A stretch of 33,892 nt of DNA from Kitasatospora aureofaciens (GCF_019192735.1 NZ_JAHTKP010000075.1:1-33892); one strand, 5' to 3'; positions 7,412 through 15,093 are shown, counted from the stretch's first letter. The notes: generated by a model not told the origin, from the letters alone. Program-made: numbers and translations.

Positions 7412-8280
7412 GGCTGGTCCAGCACGATCGAGCGGGTGAGGTTGTGCGGCCGGTCGGGGTCCAGGCCGTCCAGCTCGGCACGCTCGACGGCGAGGCGCTG
7501 GGCACGGATCAGGTCGGCCATCGGATCCAGAGAGCTGACCGACACCCGGGCGCCGGTAGCCAGTACCTGGTCCACCAGACCGGTGGGGGGCTCGCCGAAG
7601 AACCAGACCAGGCTGTCCGGCCCGGTGACGCTGATCGGGCCGTGCCGGTACTCCATTGCGGGGTAGGACTCGGTCCAACTACCGGACGCCTCACGGAGCT
7701 TGAGCGCTGCCTCGTTGGCCAGGCCGACCGTCCAGCCGGCTCCGAGGAAGGTGAGCTGCTTCACCTCGGTGGCACCCTCGGGCAGCGGCTCGGTCAGCGC
7801 CCGCTCGGCCTGGGCGGGCAGGTCGGCGGGGGCCAGGCCGAGGTGACCGCGGAGGAGCGCGAGCACGGTGGTGGCGAACCGGGTCTGCACCACCGACTTC
7901 TCATCCGCGAATTCCAGGTCCACCACGGACTGCGCGGCCGCGCTGATCGGCGTGGTGCGGTCACCGGTGATCGCGACGGTGGGCAGGTCCTCGGCGCGGC
8001 CGAGGGCGTCGAGCACCTCTGTGGTGGTGCCGGAGCGCGTGATCGCGAGGAGACGGTCGTAACGGCGGCCGGCGGGGTACTCGGAGGCCGCGAAGGCGTC
8101 GGTCTCCCCCAGTCCGGCCGTCTCGCGCAATGCGGCATAGGCCTGGGCGATGTAGAGCGAGGTACCGCAGCCGATCACCGCCACCCGCTCCCCGGCCCGG
8201 GGCAGTCCGACGGCGCCGGATTCCACAACCCGACGCCAGCACTCAGGCTGGCTGGCGATCTCCTGCAGGACATGACTCAT
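7408..8280 (-). CDS. SIS-domain sugar-phosphate isomerase/deaminase (AgaS/GlmS-C like)
   Basis: This 290-residue protein has two SIS domains. The first carries VAVIGCGTSLYIAQAYAALRE and LLAITRSGTTTEVLDAL. The second carries LTFLGAGWTVGLANEAALKLREASG, then ESYPAMEYRHGP, the signature seen at the end of GlmS and in AgaS-type galactosamine-6-phosphate deaminases/isomerases. It lacks the glutaminase domain of GlmS, so a catabolic role is likely: turning an amino-sugar phosphate into tagatose-6-P or fructose-6-P plus ammonia. It is the first gene of the operon, with GGGAGG ahead of ATG 8280. No transporter or deacetylase is encoded next to it. Confidence 0.85.
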   Translation of the reverse strand: MSHVLQEIASQPECWRRVVESGAVGLPRAGERVAVIGCGTSLYIAQAYAALRETAGLGETDAFAASEYPAGRRYDRLLAITRSGTTTEVLDALGRAEDLPTVAITGDRTTPISAAAQSVVDLEFADEKSVVQTRFATTVLALLRGHLGLAPADLPAQAERALTEPLPEGATEVKQLTFLGAGWTVGLANEAALKLREASGSWTESYPAMEYRHGPISVTGPDSLVWFFGEPPTGLVDQVLATGARVSVSSLDPMADLIRAQRLAVERAELDGLDPDRPHNLTRSIVLDQP

Positions 8281-8330
8281 GACGGGCCTCCCAATGGGCG
8301 CCGTGGAGCGAGATGCTCGAACTTGCGCTC

Positions 8331-8360
8331 TTTATAGTCTTATCTCGCCGCTTTGAGCAA
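8331..8360 (-). promoter_or_regulatory. Probable promoter of the SIS-ROK-PfkB-aldolase-DeoR operon
   Basis: Read on the minus strand, TTGCTC (8360-8355) is followed after 18 bases by TATAAA (8336-8331), about 50 bases before the SIS start. The surrounding ~50 bases are strikingly A+T-rich for this DNA. That suits both a promoter and the operator of the operon's DeoR repressor. No operator repeat could be defined with certainty. Confidence 0.45.
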
Positions 8361-9389
8361 CTTCTTGCATGTCTAACTCATCTTCGTGCAGCATCGCACA
8401 CGCAGGCCGATGCCTGATCTGCCTCACGTCCGCGTCCTCAGGTCCGGGGCACGCCCATCCGATGCGTCCGGCCGTGGTCGGCGGCGCCGCCGTGTGGTGT
8501 TGCCCGGCAAAGCCGGACAGGCCACTCCTGACGATCGGCGGACGGGTCCTTCGACCACTCCCCGACGTACGGCTCCGTCGCCCGTCGCCGCGACCGGTGG
8601 AACGGTCCACCGCCGCCTGCCGCGCCATGGCCGGGAGCCGGCCGCCGATCCGGCCTGCTCCCGGTCGTCGACGTCCAGCCCCGCAGACGGGCGCTCACGG
8701 AATCCTCAGCCATTCCCGGTCAGGCTCTTCCCGCTCACGAACGGCACGGGACGGAGATGGCCATGCAGGAGTGCATACGGAACGACCGGGAGACTTTGGT
8801 CGGGAGCGCCCGGCCGGTACCAGTCCACCTGCTGCCGCCGGCCGTACGGAAGCGTCGCGCGCTCGCCTCGGTCGCCGCCGGACGGCAGATCCGCCTCCTC
8901 TGGCGCCGGCTGCCGAACCAGGCCGGAACGCTTCTCCGCCGGGCCGGATGGCTGGTCGTCGTGCCGGCGACGCTCCTGACGGCGGGGACCATGGTCAAAA
9001 CGGTGGGGAGTCCGGATACCGGGCCGCTGAAGCCGGCCTGCCGGCACGCCGGGTTGATGGGACACCACCGGATCGCGACGCACTACTGCCGGGAGAGGCG
9101 CGTCACCGCACCGGCACGGTGGTTCCGGCGGGCGGCGGTCGCGGCGAAGCTCACCGAATCCTCAGGTTCATGCTGCGATGATCCTCGCCGTCGGCGGCGG
9201 TGCCTTCCCGGTCCCCCACGGACGGGTTGGCGGCCGTCGACACCGCCGGTCAGTCGCCGTGGCGGCGGCCACGAGCCGGCGAGCGGCTGTGCGCCTCACG
9301 CGGACCGAATCCCCCCGGGCACCGGTGAGGTGCACGGCCGCACATCCACTACCGGCGGTGCCGCCCCAAGGCGCGGCCATTCTGACGGC
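8361..9389. other. About 1 kb without a convincing gene; holds a repeated promoter-like motif
   Basis: Several frames are open because of GC content, but none shows a recognisable family. One (from ATG 8757) runs without a stop straight into the response regulator frame. Its first ~80 codons are Arg-rich with a single hydrophobic run (AGWLVVVPATLLTAG), so a small membrane protein is possible but unproven. The stretch contains two copies of CTCAC(G/C)GAATCCTCAG, near 8695 and 9149. Motifs of this look precede two-component and PepSY-type genes in actinomycetes, so remains of such genes are likely. Confidence 0.4.
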
Positions 9390-10052
9390 ATGCGAGTTCT
9401 GGTGGTCGAGGACGACGATGATCTGCGGTTCGCCGTGGCCGCTGCACTGCGCGGCAACGGCCTGGCCGTCGACGAAGCCGCCGACCTCCCCGCGGCCGAC
9501 GAGGCGATGTTCGTCACCGACTACGACTGCCTGGTGTTCGACCGGATGCTGCCCGCCGGCGACTCCGCGGACTACGTGCGGCGGACAAGGACGGAGGGCT
9601 GGGCCGTGCCGGTGCTCTTCCTCATCGCCCGCGACACCGTCGCCGACCGGGTCGAGGGTTTCGCCACCGGCGGCGACGACTACCTGGTCAAGCCCTTCGC
9701 CGTCCCCGAACTGGTGGCCCGCGTGCGCAACCTGTGCCGACGGACCACCGCCACACCGCCGGTGGTTCGCTACGGAAGCCTGGAGATCGGCTCGGCGAGA
9801 CGCACGGTACACCGCGACGGTGTCCTCCTCACCCTCAGCATCAAGGAGTTCGCGATCCTGGAGACGCTCGCCGCCCGGCCCGGCGAGGCGGTGCGCCGCG
9901 CCGAACTCATCGAACGCTGCTGGGACGAACTGACCGAGCCCAACTCCAACGTCGTCGAGGTCCTGGTCTCCCAACTGCGCCGCAAGCTGGGCGATCCGCC
10001 GCTGATCCACACCGTGCGCGGGGTCGGATACCGGCTGGAGTCGAAGGCATGA
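9390..10052 (+). CDS. OmpR/PhoB-family response regulator
   Basis: A 220-residue regulator, start ATG 9390 (MRVLVVEDDDDL). The receiver domain has the acidic cluster at 8-11, the phospho-acceptor Asp at 51 (VFDRMLP) and Lys 101 (LVKPFAVPELVARV). The position normally occupied by a conserved Thr/Ser in the LTARD motif is Ile 79 (LIARD), which is unusual and could change switching. The C-terminal winged helix shows LEIGSARRTVHRDG, LSIKEFAILETLA, NVVEVLVSQLRRKLG and IHTVRGVGYRLE. Its stop overlaps the start of a histidine kinase (ATGA) that is truncated, so it is left without its cognate kinase. The frame is open upstream to 8757, but homology begins exactly at 9390. Confidence 0.9.
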   Translation: MRVLVVEDDDDLRFAVAAALRGNGLAVDEAADLPAADEAMFVTDYDCLVFDRMLPAGDSADYVRRTRTEGWAVPVLFLIARDTVADRVEGFATGGDDYLVKPFAVPELVARVRNLCRRTTATPPVVRYGSLEIGSARRTVHRDGVLLTLSIKEFAILETLAARPGEAVRRAELIERCWDELTEPNSNVVEVLVSQLRRKLGDPPLIHTVRGVGYRLESKA

Positions 10053-10166
10053 GACTCCCGGCCCCGTTCGACCGGATCCGCCGCTCGCGCCACCGGGTCC
10101 CGCCGACCCCCGCAGGCCGGATCCGCCGACTCCGACGGCGCATCGCTGTGCTCTTCGCCCTCGTCA
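10049..10166 (+). pseudogene. Sensor histidine kinase, N-terminal stub
   Basis: ATG 10049 overlaps the response regulator stop (ATGA), the usual arrangement for a coupled two-component pair. About 39 codons follow: a basic N-terminus rich in Arg, then RIRRLRRRIAVLFALVSA, the start of the first membrane helix typical of OmpR-partner kinases. The sequence then passes without a break into a transposase C-terminus in another frame at about 10167. The sensor, HisKA and ATPase domains are all lost. Confidence 0.7.
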
Positions 10167-10568
10167 GTGCTCGGGTGGGATGCCCGGGCCGGCGTCGTCG
10201 ACGGCCCTCTCCGGCCTGAGTGGGCGCAGTACGGCCAGTCCTTCGACGCCGTCTTCGAGGGCGAGGAGACGGAGATCCTCAAGAGTGCACCGCAGGCCCC
10301 TCGGATGAACGCCCACTGCGAGCGGGTGATCGGCAGCATCTGGCGTGAGGGCCTCGACCACGTCCTCATCATGAACGAGGCCCACGCCCGGCACGTCCTG
10401 GCCGCCTACGAGCGGCACTACAACGAGCACCGCCCCCACCGGGCCCGCAACCAACTACCTCCCGGCGCCGACCAACAGCCCATCACCGTGCATGACCTCG
10501 AAGGCCGCCGACTCCTGCGCACCCACATCCTCGGCGGCGTCATCAACGAGTACCGCTATGCGGCTTGA
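10167..10568 (+). pseudogene. DDE integrase-core transposase, C-terminal fragment
   Basis: The frame (GTG 10167, fortuitous start) encodes ~130 residues ending the rve/DDE domain of an IS3/IS481-like transposase. APQAPRMNAHCERVIGSIWR contains the final catalytic Glu, then AYERHYNEHRPHRAR, LPPGADQQP and a RRLLRTHILGGVINEYRYAA terminus. The first two catalytic Asp and the DNA-binding region are missing. It abuts the truncated kinase directly, so either the insertion deleted the kinase or a later deletion removed both gene ends. Confidence 0.8.
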
Positions 10569-10817
10569 CCTGCAGCGACGACTTTCCGAGCCCCACAGGA
10601 TCGGCTTCCGCAGCGCGGAGGCCGTCATCGCCCTCGTCATGCTCTGCCTCGGCGGCAACCGCCCCACCCTGCCCCGACGCCAACTCGCATGATCACACCC
10701 ACAGGTCCAGCAGAAGAGCCCGATTTGTGTGGTGAGCTGGAGCAGTCCAGCCGCGAGCTCGATGCTGTGTGAAACCAATACGATGCCAACTGAGCCGCCC
10801 GCGAACAGGGATGCTAC
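10569..10817. other. Intergenic stretch with possible transposase tail
   Basis: A short plus-strand frame near 10595-10692 reads FRSAEAVIALVMLCLGGNRPTLPRRQLA before TGA. It resembles the end of another Streptomyces transposase but is too short to classify. Nothing else is seen before the IclR operator. Confidence 0.3.
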
Positions 10818-10847
10818 ATTTCGGAACATTGTTCAGCAATGGTAAAT
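10818..10847 (+). promoter_or_regulatory. IclR operator-like site 1 (iclR promoter)
   Basis: The sequence TTTCGGAACATTGTTCAGC, continuing AATG, ends 15-20 bases before the GTG start of iclR. Its core ATTG-N5-CAAT is palindromic. The same sequence recurs at 11679-11702 and 14805-14833. Its position suggests autoregulation. Confidence 0.6.
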
Positions 10848-10857
10848 TGGAGACCTT

Positions 10858-11634
10858 GTGGTTCAGTCGGTACAGCGGGCGATCCGCATCTTGCGCGAGC
10901 TCGCCACGGACGGCCCGCGACTGGGCGTCACAGAGCTGGCCGACCGCTTGGGCGTGGCCAAGCCCACCGTTCATGCGCTGCTGCGGACACTGGAGTCGGA
11001 GGGGCTGGTATCCCGCGACTCGGAGGGCTCCAAGTACCGGCTCGGGCCCGACCTGGTGGCCTTCGGCAACGCCTACCTGGACACCCATGAGCTCCGCAGC
11101 CGTTCGCTGACCTGGGCCGAGCTCCTTGCCTCCCGCACCAAGGAGGCGGTGTGGGTGTCCGTCCTGACCGGTGACCGGATCCTCGTGGTCCATCACGCCT
11201 TCAGGCCCGAGGGTGCGGTGCAGATCCTCGAGGTCGGTGCGGCCATCCCCTGGAATGCCAGCTGCTTCGGCAAGGCGATCGTCGCCTTCTCCTCCCCGGC
11301 GCTGCGAAAGGAGCTGCTGCTCGGCGAGCTGACGGCGCTCACCGGGGCCAGTGTCACTGACCCTGCCGTGCTCGCCCGCCAGCTCGATGAGGCGGCCGGC
11401 GCCGGCTACGCGGTGGAGGACCAGGAATCCACGATCGGCGACGGGGCTATCGCCGCTCCCGTCTTCGACCGCTCAGGCCAGGTGGCGGGTGCGATTGGGG
11501 TAGTCGGGCCGGTCGAGCGCCTGCTCGCGGACCCGGCGCGGCAGGATCTCGCGGTCGCCGTACGTGAGATCGCACGCAATCTGTCCCGGGAGCTGGGTGC
11601 CCGCCGGGGCGGCTCTGTCCACCTCCATTCCTGA
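10858..11634 (+). CDS. IclR-family transcriptional regulator (glycerol/dihydroxyacetone type)
   Basis: A 258-residue regulator starting at GTG 10858 (VQSVQRAIRILRELA). The N-terminal IclR helix-turn-helix is plain: LGVTELADRLGVAKPTVHALLRTLESEGLVSRD, with the wing SKYRLG. The effector-binding domain follows, with the PWNASCFGKAIVAF motif, then GYAVEDQESTIGDGAIAAPVFDRSGQVAGAIGVVGP near the end. Neighbouring dhaL and a dhaK fragment, plus GylR-like operator sites, suggest control of glycerol or dihydroxyacetone use. An effect on the nearby gap gene is possible. The ligand is unknown. Confidence 0.9.
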   Translation: MVQSVQRAIRILRELATDGPRLGVTELADRLGVAKPTVHALLRTLESEGLVSRDSEGSKYRLGPDLVAFGNAYLDTHELRSRSLTWAELLASRTKEAVWVSVLTGDRILVVHHAFRPEGAVQILEVGAAIPWNASCFGKAIVAFSSPALRKELLLGELTALTGASVTDPAVLARQLDEAAGAGYAVEDQESTIGDGAIAAPVFDRSGQVAGAIGVVGPVERLLADPARQDLAVAVREIARNLSRELGARRGGSVHLHS

Positions 11635-11652
11635 CGGGTGGCGCCGCTTCTC

Positions 11653-11702
11653 TTGACAGGGTGGTGACACGGTAGCGTCATTCGGAACACTGTTCATCAA
11701 TG
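11653..11702 (+). promoter_or_regulatory. IclR operator-like site 2 with an orphan -35-like element
   Basis: CATTCGGAACACTGTTCATCA (11679 onward, then ATG) matches the iclR-promoter site almost base for base. A consensus -35 (TTGACA, 11653-11658) stands 20 bases before it. The element faces plus, but what lies downstream is the 3' end of dhaL on the other strand. It therefore looks like a promoter cut off from its gene, probably dhaK. Confidence 0.5.
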
Positions 11703-11771
11703 ATGAATGATCAAACGGTGGGCGGCCTCGAAAGTTCCTCCGTCGCCGCGCGACCGCCGGACGCGTGCGGG

Positions 11772-12398
11772 TCAGCGCGCGGTTGCGGTGTCCGCCAGGG
11801 CCCGGAAGATGAGCGCGGCCGAGGTGGCCCCTGGATCCTGGTGGCCGATGCTGCGGGTGCCGAGATACGAGGCGCGCCCCTTGCGCGCCTGCAGCGGGAC
11901 GGTGGCGCGCATTCCCTCCTCGGCCGCGTCCGCCGCCGCGAGGGCGGCTGCGGCCAAGTCGGTTCCGGTGTCGGCGCGGTGACGGAAGGCATCCAGGGCC
12001 GGTGCCCAGGCGTCGATGACGGTCTTGTCCCCCGGAGCGGCAGCGCCGAGCTCCGCGACCGCGGCCAGCCCCGCAGCCAGCGCATCCGCCATCTCTTGCG
12101 GAGTGGCGGTAGGGACGTCGAGGACCTGGCCGATCGCACGGAAGGCTCTGCCGAAGAACGGCCCCGAGGCTCCGCCGACATTGGAGAGCAGTGCGCTGCC
12201 CGTTTCGAAGAGCACCGCTCCGGCGGCGCCCGACTCCAAAGCGCTCACGGCGGTCGCTGCGGCGGTGAATCCGCGGTGCATGTTGACGCCGTGGTCCGCG
12301 TCGCCGATGGCCGAGTCGAGCCGGGTAAGGAGGTCTTTCTGTTTGTCCACGGCGGTTGCGATGGCGTGCACCCAGGTGCGGGCGAGGTCGATGTCCAC
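11772..12398 (-). CDS. dhaL: Dihydroxyacetone kinase subunit DhaL (ADP/ATP-binding, Dak2 domain)
   Basis: GTG 12398 opens a 208-residue DhaL. The Mg-nucleotide loop is intact (RLDSAIGDADHGVNMHRGF), followed by LSNVGGASGPFFGRAFRAIG, GDKTVIDAWAPAL, ARKGRASYLGTRSIGHQDPGA and a helical end. DhaL phosphorylates dihydroxyacetone covalently held by DhaK, using ADP recharged by a PTS protein or ATP. Its partner dhaK survives only as a 5' fragment about 2.5 kb away on the opposite strand, so DhaL is orphaned here unless another dhaK exists. Start choice: the GTG is preceded by GGAGACTCC and fits the family N-terminus; longer upstream frames are chance. Confidence 0.88.
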   Translation of the reverse strand: MDIDLARTWVHAIATAVDKQKDLLTRLDSAIGDADHGVNMHRGFTAAATAVSALESGAAGAVLFETGSALLSNVGGASGPFFGRAFRAIGQVLDVPTATPQEMADALAAGLAAVAELGAAAPGDKTVIDAWAPALDAFRHRADTGTDLAAAALAAADAAEEGMRATVPLQARKGRASYLGTRSIGHQDPGATSAALIFRALADTATAR

Positions 12399-12466
12399 GG
12401 AGTCTCCGTTCTCGGGTGACGGTCGCTGGAGGAGTGGCCGCGCGACTATGGTCCTGACGTGCCGAC

Positions 12467-12495
12467 GTTGCAGCCCTGCCAGGCAGGGCTGCAAC
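12467..12495. terminator. Perfect 14-bp palindromic hairpin after gap
   Basis: GTTGCAGCCCTGCC (12467-12480) and GGCAGGGCTGCAAC (12482-12495) are exact reverse complements around a single A; the physical loop will take in a few paired bases. It lies 22 bases past the stop of the minus-strand gap gene and before dhaL, so it most likely ends gap transcription and insulates dhaL. Confidence 0.8.
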
Positions 12496-12517
12496 GCGGA
12501 AGAGCTCTTCCTCGGGT

Positions 12518-13516
12518 TCAGCGCCCGGCGAGGAGCTGGAGCGTGTCGACCACGCGGTTGGAGAAGCCCCACTCGTTGTCGTACCAGCCGACCACCTTGA
12601 TGTGGCGGCCGTCGACACGGGTGAGGGAGGAGTCGAAGATCGACGACGCGGGGTTGCCGGTGATGTCCGACGACACGAGTTCGTCCTCGGAGTACTCGAG
12701 GATGCCCGCCAAGGGGCCCTCCGCGGCCGCGCGGTAGGCCGCAAGCACCTCCTCGCGCGTGACGTCGCGGGAGACGGTCGTGTTGAGCTCAACCAGTGAG
12801 CCCACTGGGACCGGGACGCGGATGGAGTCGCCCGACAGCTTGCCGTCGAGGTTGGGCAGCACGTGGCCGATGGCCTTGGCCGCACCGGTCGTTGTCGGTG
12901 CGATGTTGACGGCGGCGGCGCGGGCGCGGCGGGCGTCCCGGTGCGGGCCGTCCTGCAGGTTCTGCTCCTGCGTGTACGCGTGCACCGTGGTCATGAAGCC
13001 GTGTTCGATGCCGGCGAGTTCGTCGAGCACTGCGGCGAGCGGCGCGAGCGCGTTGGTGGTGCAGGAGGCGTTCGACACGATCGCGTGTACGGCCGGGTCG
13101 TAAGCATTGGTGTTCACCCCGAACGCGAGCGTGACGTCGGCACCGTCCGACGGTGCGCTGACGAGCACCTTCTTCGCGCCCGCGTCGATGTGGGCGCGTG
13201 CGGCCTTGGCCGCGGTGAACCGGCCCGTCGCCTCCAGCGCGATGTCGACGCCGAGCTCGCCCCACGGCAGTTGCGCCGGCTCGCGCTCGGCCAGCACCGT
13301 GATGCGTCGGCCGTCGACGACGAGCTGGTTCCCCTCGACCGTCACCGGCCGACCGAGCCGGCCGGCCGTCGTGTCGAAGGCGAGTAGCCGCGCGAGGGCA
13401 GAGGGTTCGGTGAGGTCGTTGATAGCGACAACCTCGAGGCTGCTGTCGCGTTCGAGCAGGGCGCGCAGCACGTTACGCCCGATGCGGCCGAATCCGTTGA
13501 TGGCAATGCGAGTCAT
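12518..13516 (-). CDS. gap: Glyceraldehyde-3-phosphate dehydrogenase, probable pentalenolactone-resistant isozyme
   Basis: The 332-residue protein is a complete phosphorylating GAPDH. It has the NAD-binding INGFGRIGRNVLRALL at 7-21, Asp 34 for the adenosine ribose, the nucleophile Cys 152 in SNASCTTN, the catalytic His 179 in TTVHAYTQEQN, then GAAKAIGHVLPNLDGKLSG and the VGWYDNEWGFSNR end. Pentalenolactone kills by alkylating the GAPDH active-site Cys, and known producers keep a resistant isozyme in or beside the cluster (gap1 next to ptlH in S. avermitilis, as I recall). Here gap lies about 1.7 kb from the penM-like gene. Resistance is inferred from context; no resistance-specific residue is claimed. 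Its own terminator and an imperfect inverted repeat upstream suggest separate control. Confidence 0.9.
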   Translation of the reverse strand: MTRIAINGFGRIGRNVLRALLERDSSLEVVAINDLTEPSALARLLAFDTTAGRLGRPVTVEGNQLVVDGRRITVLAEREPAQLPWGELGVDIALEATGRFTAAKAARAHIDAGAKKVLVSAPSDGADVTLAFGVNTNAYDPAVHAIVSNASCTTNALAPLAAVLDELAGIEHGFMTTVHAYTQEQNLQDGPHRDARRARAAAVNIAPTTTGAAKAIGHVLPNLDGKLSGDSIRVPVPVGSLVELNTTVSRDVTREEVLAAYRAAAEGPLAGILEYSEDELVSSDITGNPASSIFDSSLTRVDGRHIKVVGWYDNEWGFSNRVVDTLQLLAGR

Positions 13517-13571
13517 GTGTGTCCCTTCGTCTCGCCTTCGAGGTTGGCAGGAACTCCGCACGCCTACCAGC

Positions 13572-13604
13572 GTCCTGATCGCCATGATGCGCAAGGATCG
13601 GGAC
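13572..13604. promoter_or_regulatory. Imperfect inverted repeat upstream of gap
   Basis: GTCCTGATC (13572-13580) faces GATCGGGAC (13596-13604), 8 of 9 pairs matching. It lies 55-90 bases before the gap start in the glxA-gap gap. It could be an operator for gap or a weak terminator of the upstream gene. Confidence 0.35.
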
Positions 13605-13644
13605 ATGGGACGGCCGCCCCCACCCGCCGTCGGCTGGACCCGGC

Positions 13645-14610
13645 TCAGGTGCCGCAGGTGAAGGTGCGCCGGTAGTCGGCGGGCGACGTGCCGAGGATGC
13701 GTTGGAAGTGCTGCCGCAGATTGGCCCCGGTGCCGAGGCCGGCCATCGCGGCGATTTGCTCGATGCTGCACTCTGACTGTTCGAGCAGCTCGCGAGCCCT
13801 GTCGATGCGGGCGCGCACCACCCACTGCATCGGCGTGTGCCCGGTCTCCTTGAGGAAGTGCCGTGAGAAGGTGCGAGTCGAGACGGCCGCGTGTCGGGCC
13901 AGCAGGTGCAGGGTGAGCGGTTCTTCGAGCCGATGCAGGGCCCACTCGCGGGTCGCAGCGAAGCGCGCACCGTGGGGCTCGGGCACGCTGCGCTGCACGT
14001 ACTGCGCCTGGCCTCCGCTGCGGTAGGGGGCGGCGACCAGGCGCCGGGCGGTGTGGTTCGACGCGGCGACCCCGAATTCGCTGCGGAGGATGTGCAGGCA
14101 CAGGTCGATTCCGGAGGCGGCGCCGGCCGAGGTCAGGGCATCGCCCTCGTCGACGAACAGGACGTTCTCGTCGACCTGTACCTGTGGGTGCTTCGCCGCC
14201 AGTGCCTGGGTGTAGTGCCAGTGCGTCGTCGCACGTTTGCCGTTGAGCAGGCCCGTGGCGGCGAGGGCGAAGGCGCCGGTCGAGATGGCGGCGAGGCGGG
14301 CGCCCCGATCGTGGGCGGCGATCAGGGCGTCGAGGATGGCTTGTGGTGGATCCTCGCGGTCCGGGAACCGGTAGCCGGGGACGAAGACAAGGTCGGCCCA
14401 CGCCAGCGCCTCGAGACCGTGGGAGACGGCGTAGGCCAGCCCGTCCCCGCCGGTGACCAGGCCGGGGGCCGCGCCGCAGACGCGCACCTCGCACGGCATG
14501 CTCGGGCGCGTCGTGAACACCTGCGCAGGAATGCCGACGTCAAGTGGCTTTGCGCCGGCCAGGACCAGGACGGCGACGCGTCGGAGCGGGGAGGCCGCGA
14601 TGTGGTGCAT
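13645..14610 (-). CDS. GlxA-family AraC-type transcriptional regulator
   Basis: A 321-residue protein with an N-terminal DJ-1/PfpI (class I amidotransferase-like) domain: VAVLVLAGAKPLDVGIPAQVF, DLVFVPGYRFPDRE, ARLAAISTGAFALAATGLLNGKRATTHW. A C-terminal AraC pair of helix-turn-helices follows: LARHAAVSTRTFSRHFLKETGHTPMQWV, then CSIEQIAAMAGLGTGANLRQHFQRILGTSPADYR. The usual Cys of the nucleophile elbow in GlxA-type proteins is Ser here (AISTGAF). ATG 14610 has a GGGAGAAGAG ribosome site. It is upstream of gap on the same strand with 128 bases between, so it could be cotranscribed with or regulate gap. Its ligand is unknown. Confidence 0.88.
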   Translation of the reverse strand: MHHIAASPLRRVAVLVLAGAKPLDVGIPAQVFTTRPSMPCEVRVCGAAPGLVTGGDGLAYAVSHGLEALAWADLVFVPGYRFPDREDPPQAILDALIAAHDRGARLAAISTGAFALAATGLLNGKRATTHWHYTQALAAKHPQVQVDENVLFVDEGDALTSAGAASGIDLCLHILRSEFGVAASNHTARRLVAAPYRSGGQAQYVQRSVPEPHGARFAATREWALHRLEEPLTLHLLARHAAVSTRTFSRHFLKETGHTPMQWVVRARIDRARELLEQSECSIEQIAAMAGLGTGANLRQHFQRILGTSPADYRRTFTCGT

Positions 14611-14804
14611 GTGAGCTCTCTTCTCCCTCGTCCGTGTTGGGCACGGTGGTGCATGGTCGCTGGGGGCGGGGCCACGCGTTCGTCCCTGACCGCCGAGCGG
14701 ACCCGAACTCCCAAGGTTGCTTCCGTACATGATCAACGATCAGGTCCACCACGTCCGCCGTTCCGTGAGGTCCCGTGCGAGCAAGAGCTGAACGACACCC
14801 TTCC

Positions 14805-14833
14805 ATTTCGGACTCTTGTTCAGCATTGCGGAA
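14805..14833 (+). promoter_or_regulatory. IclR operator-like site 3 (dhaK promoter)
   Basis: ATTTCGGACTCTTGTTCAGC, continuing ATTGCGGAA, shares the TTTCGGA...TGTTCAGCA.TG core with sites 1 and 2. It is about 65 bases upstream of the dhaK fragment start, the right place for IclR control of dhaK. Confidence 0.55.
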
Positions 14834-14898
14834 AGCTGTTCTGTCGATCTAGCATTGCCGAGGTGTGCGGCTCAGCGTGGAGGAGGGGGACTTCGGGC

Positions 14899-15093
14899 GT
14901 GAAAGAGCTGATCAACGACGTTCGCAACGTGGTACCGGAGATGATGGAGGGGCTCGTCCTCGGCAACCCCGAGGCTGAGGTCCTTGACGGTGAAGCGGTG
15001 GCCGTCAGGAGGACGCGCACGATGGACGTGGCGGTCGTCTCCGGTGGCGGCGCCGGGCATGAGCCCGCGCATGTCGGATTCTGTCAGCCCTGA
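14899..15093 (+). pseudogene. dhaK: Dihydroxyacetone kinase subunit DhaK, 5' fragment
   Basis: GTG 14899 starts VKELINDVRNVVPEMMEGLVLGNPE, followed by the DhaK signature VVSGGGAGHEPAHVGF. It then breaks off after ~61 codons into a few foreign codons and TGA at 15091-15093. A full DhaK has about 330 residues, including the His that binds dihydroxyacetone as a hemiaminal, which is lost. The pen-type cluster begins just 147 bases further on, so the break marks the left edge of the terpene cluster or a deletion at that edge. Confidence 0.8.

Noticed and set aside
8757..9389. In-frame 211-codon extension of the response regulator
   Set aside because: No family resemblance and an Arg-rich composition; regulator homology begins at 9390. 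A small separate membrane protein cannot be excluded, but there is no stop to define it.
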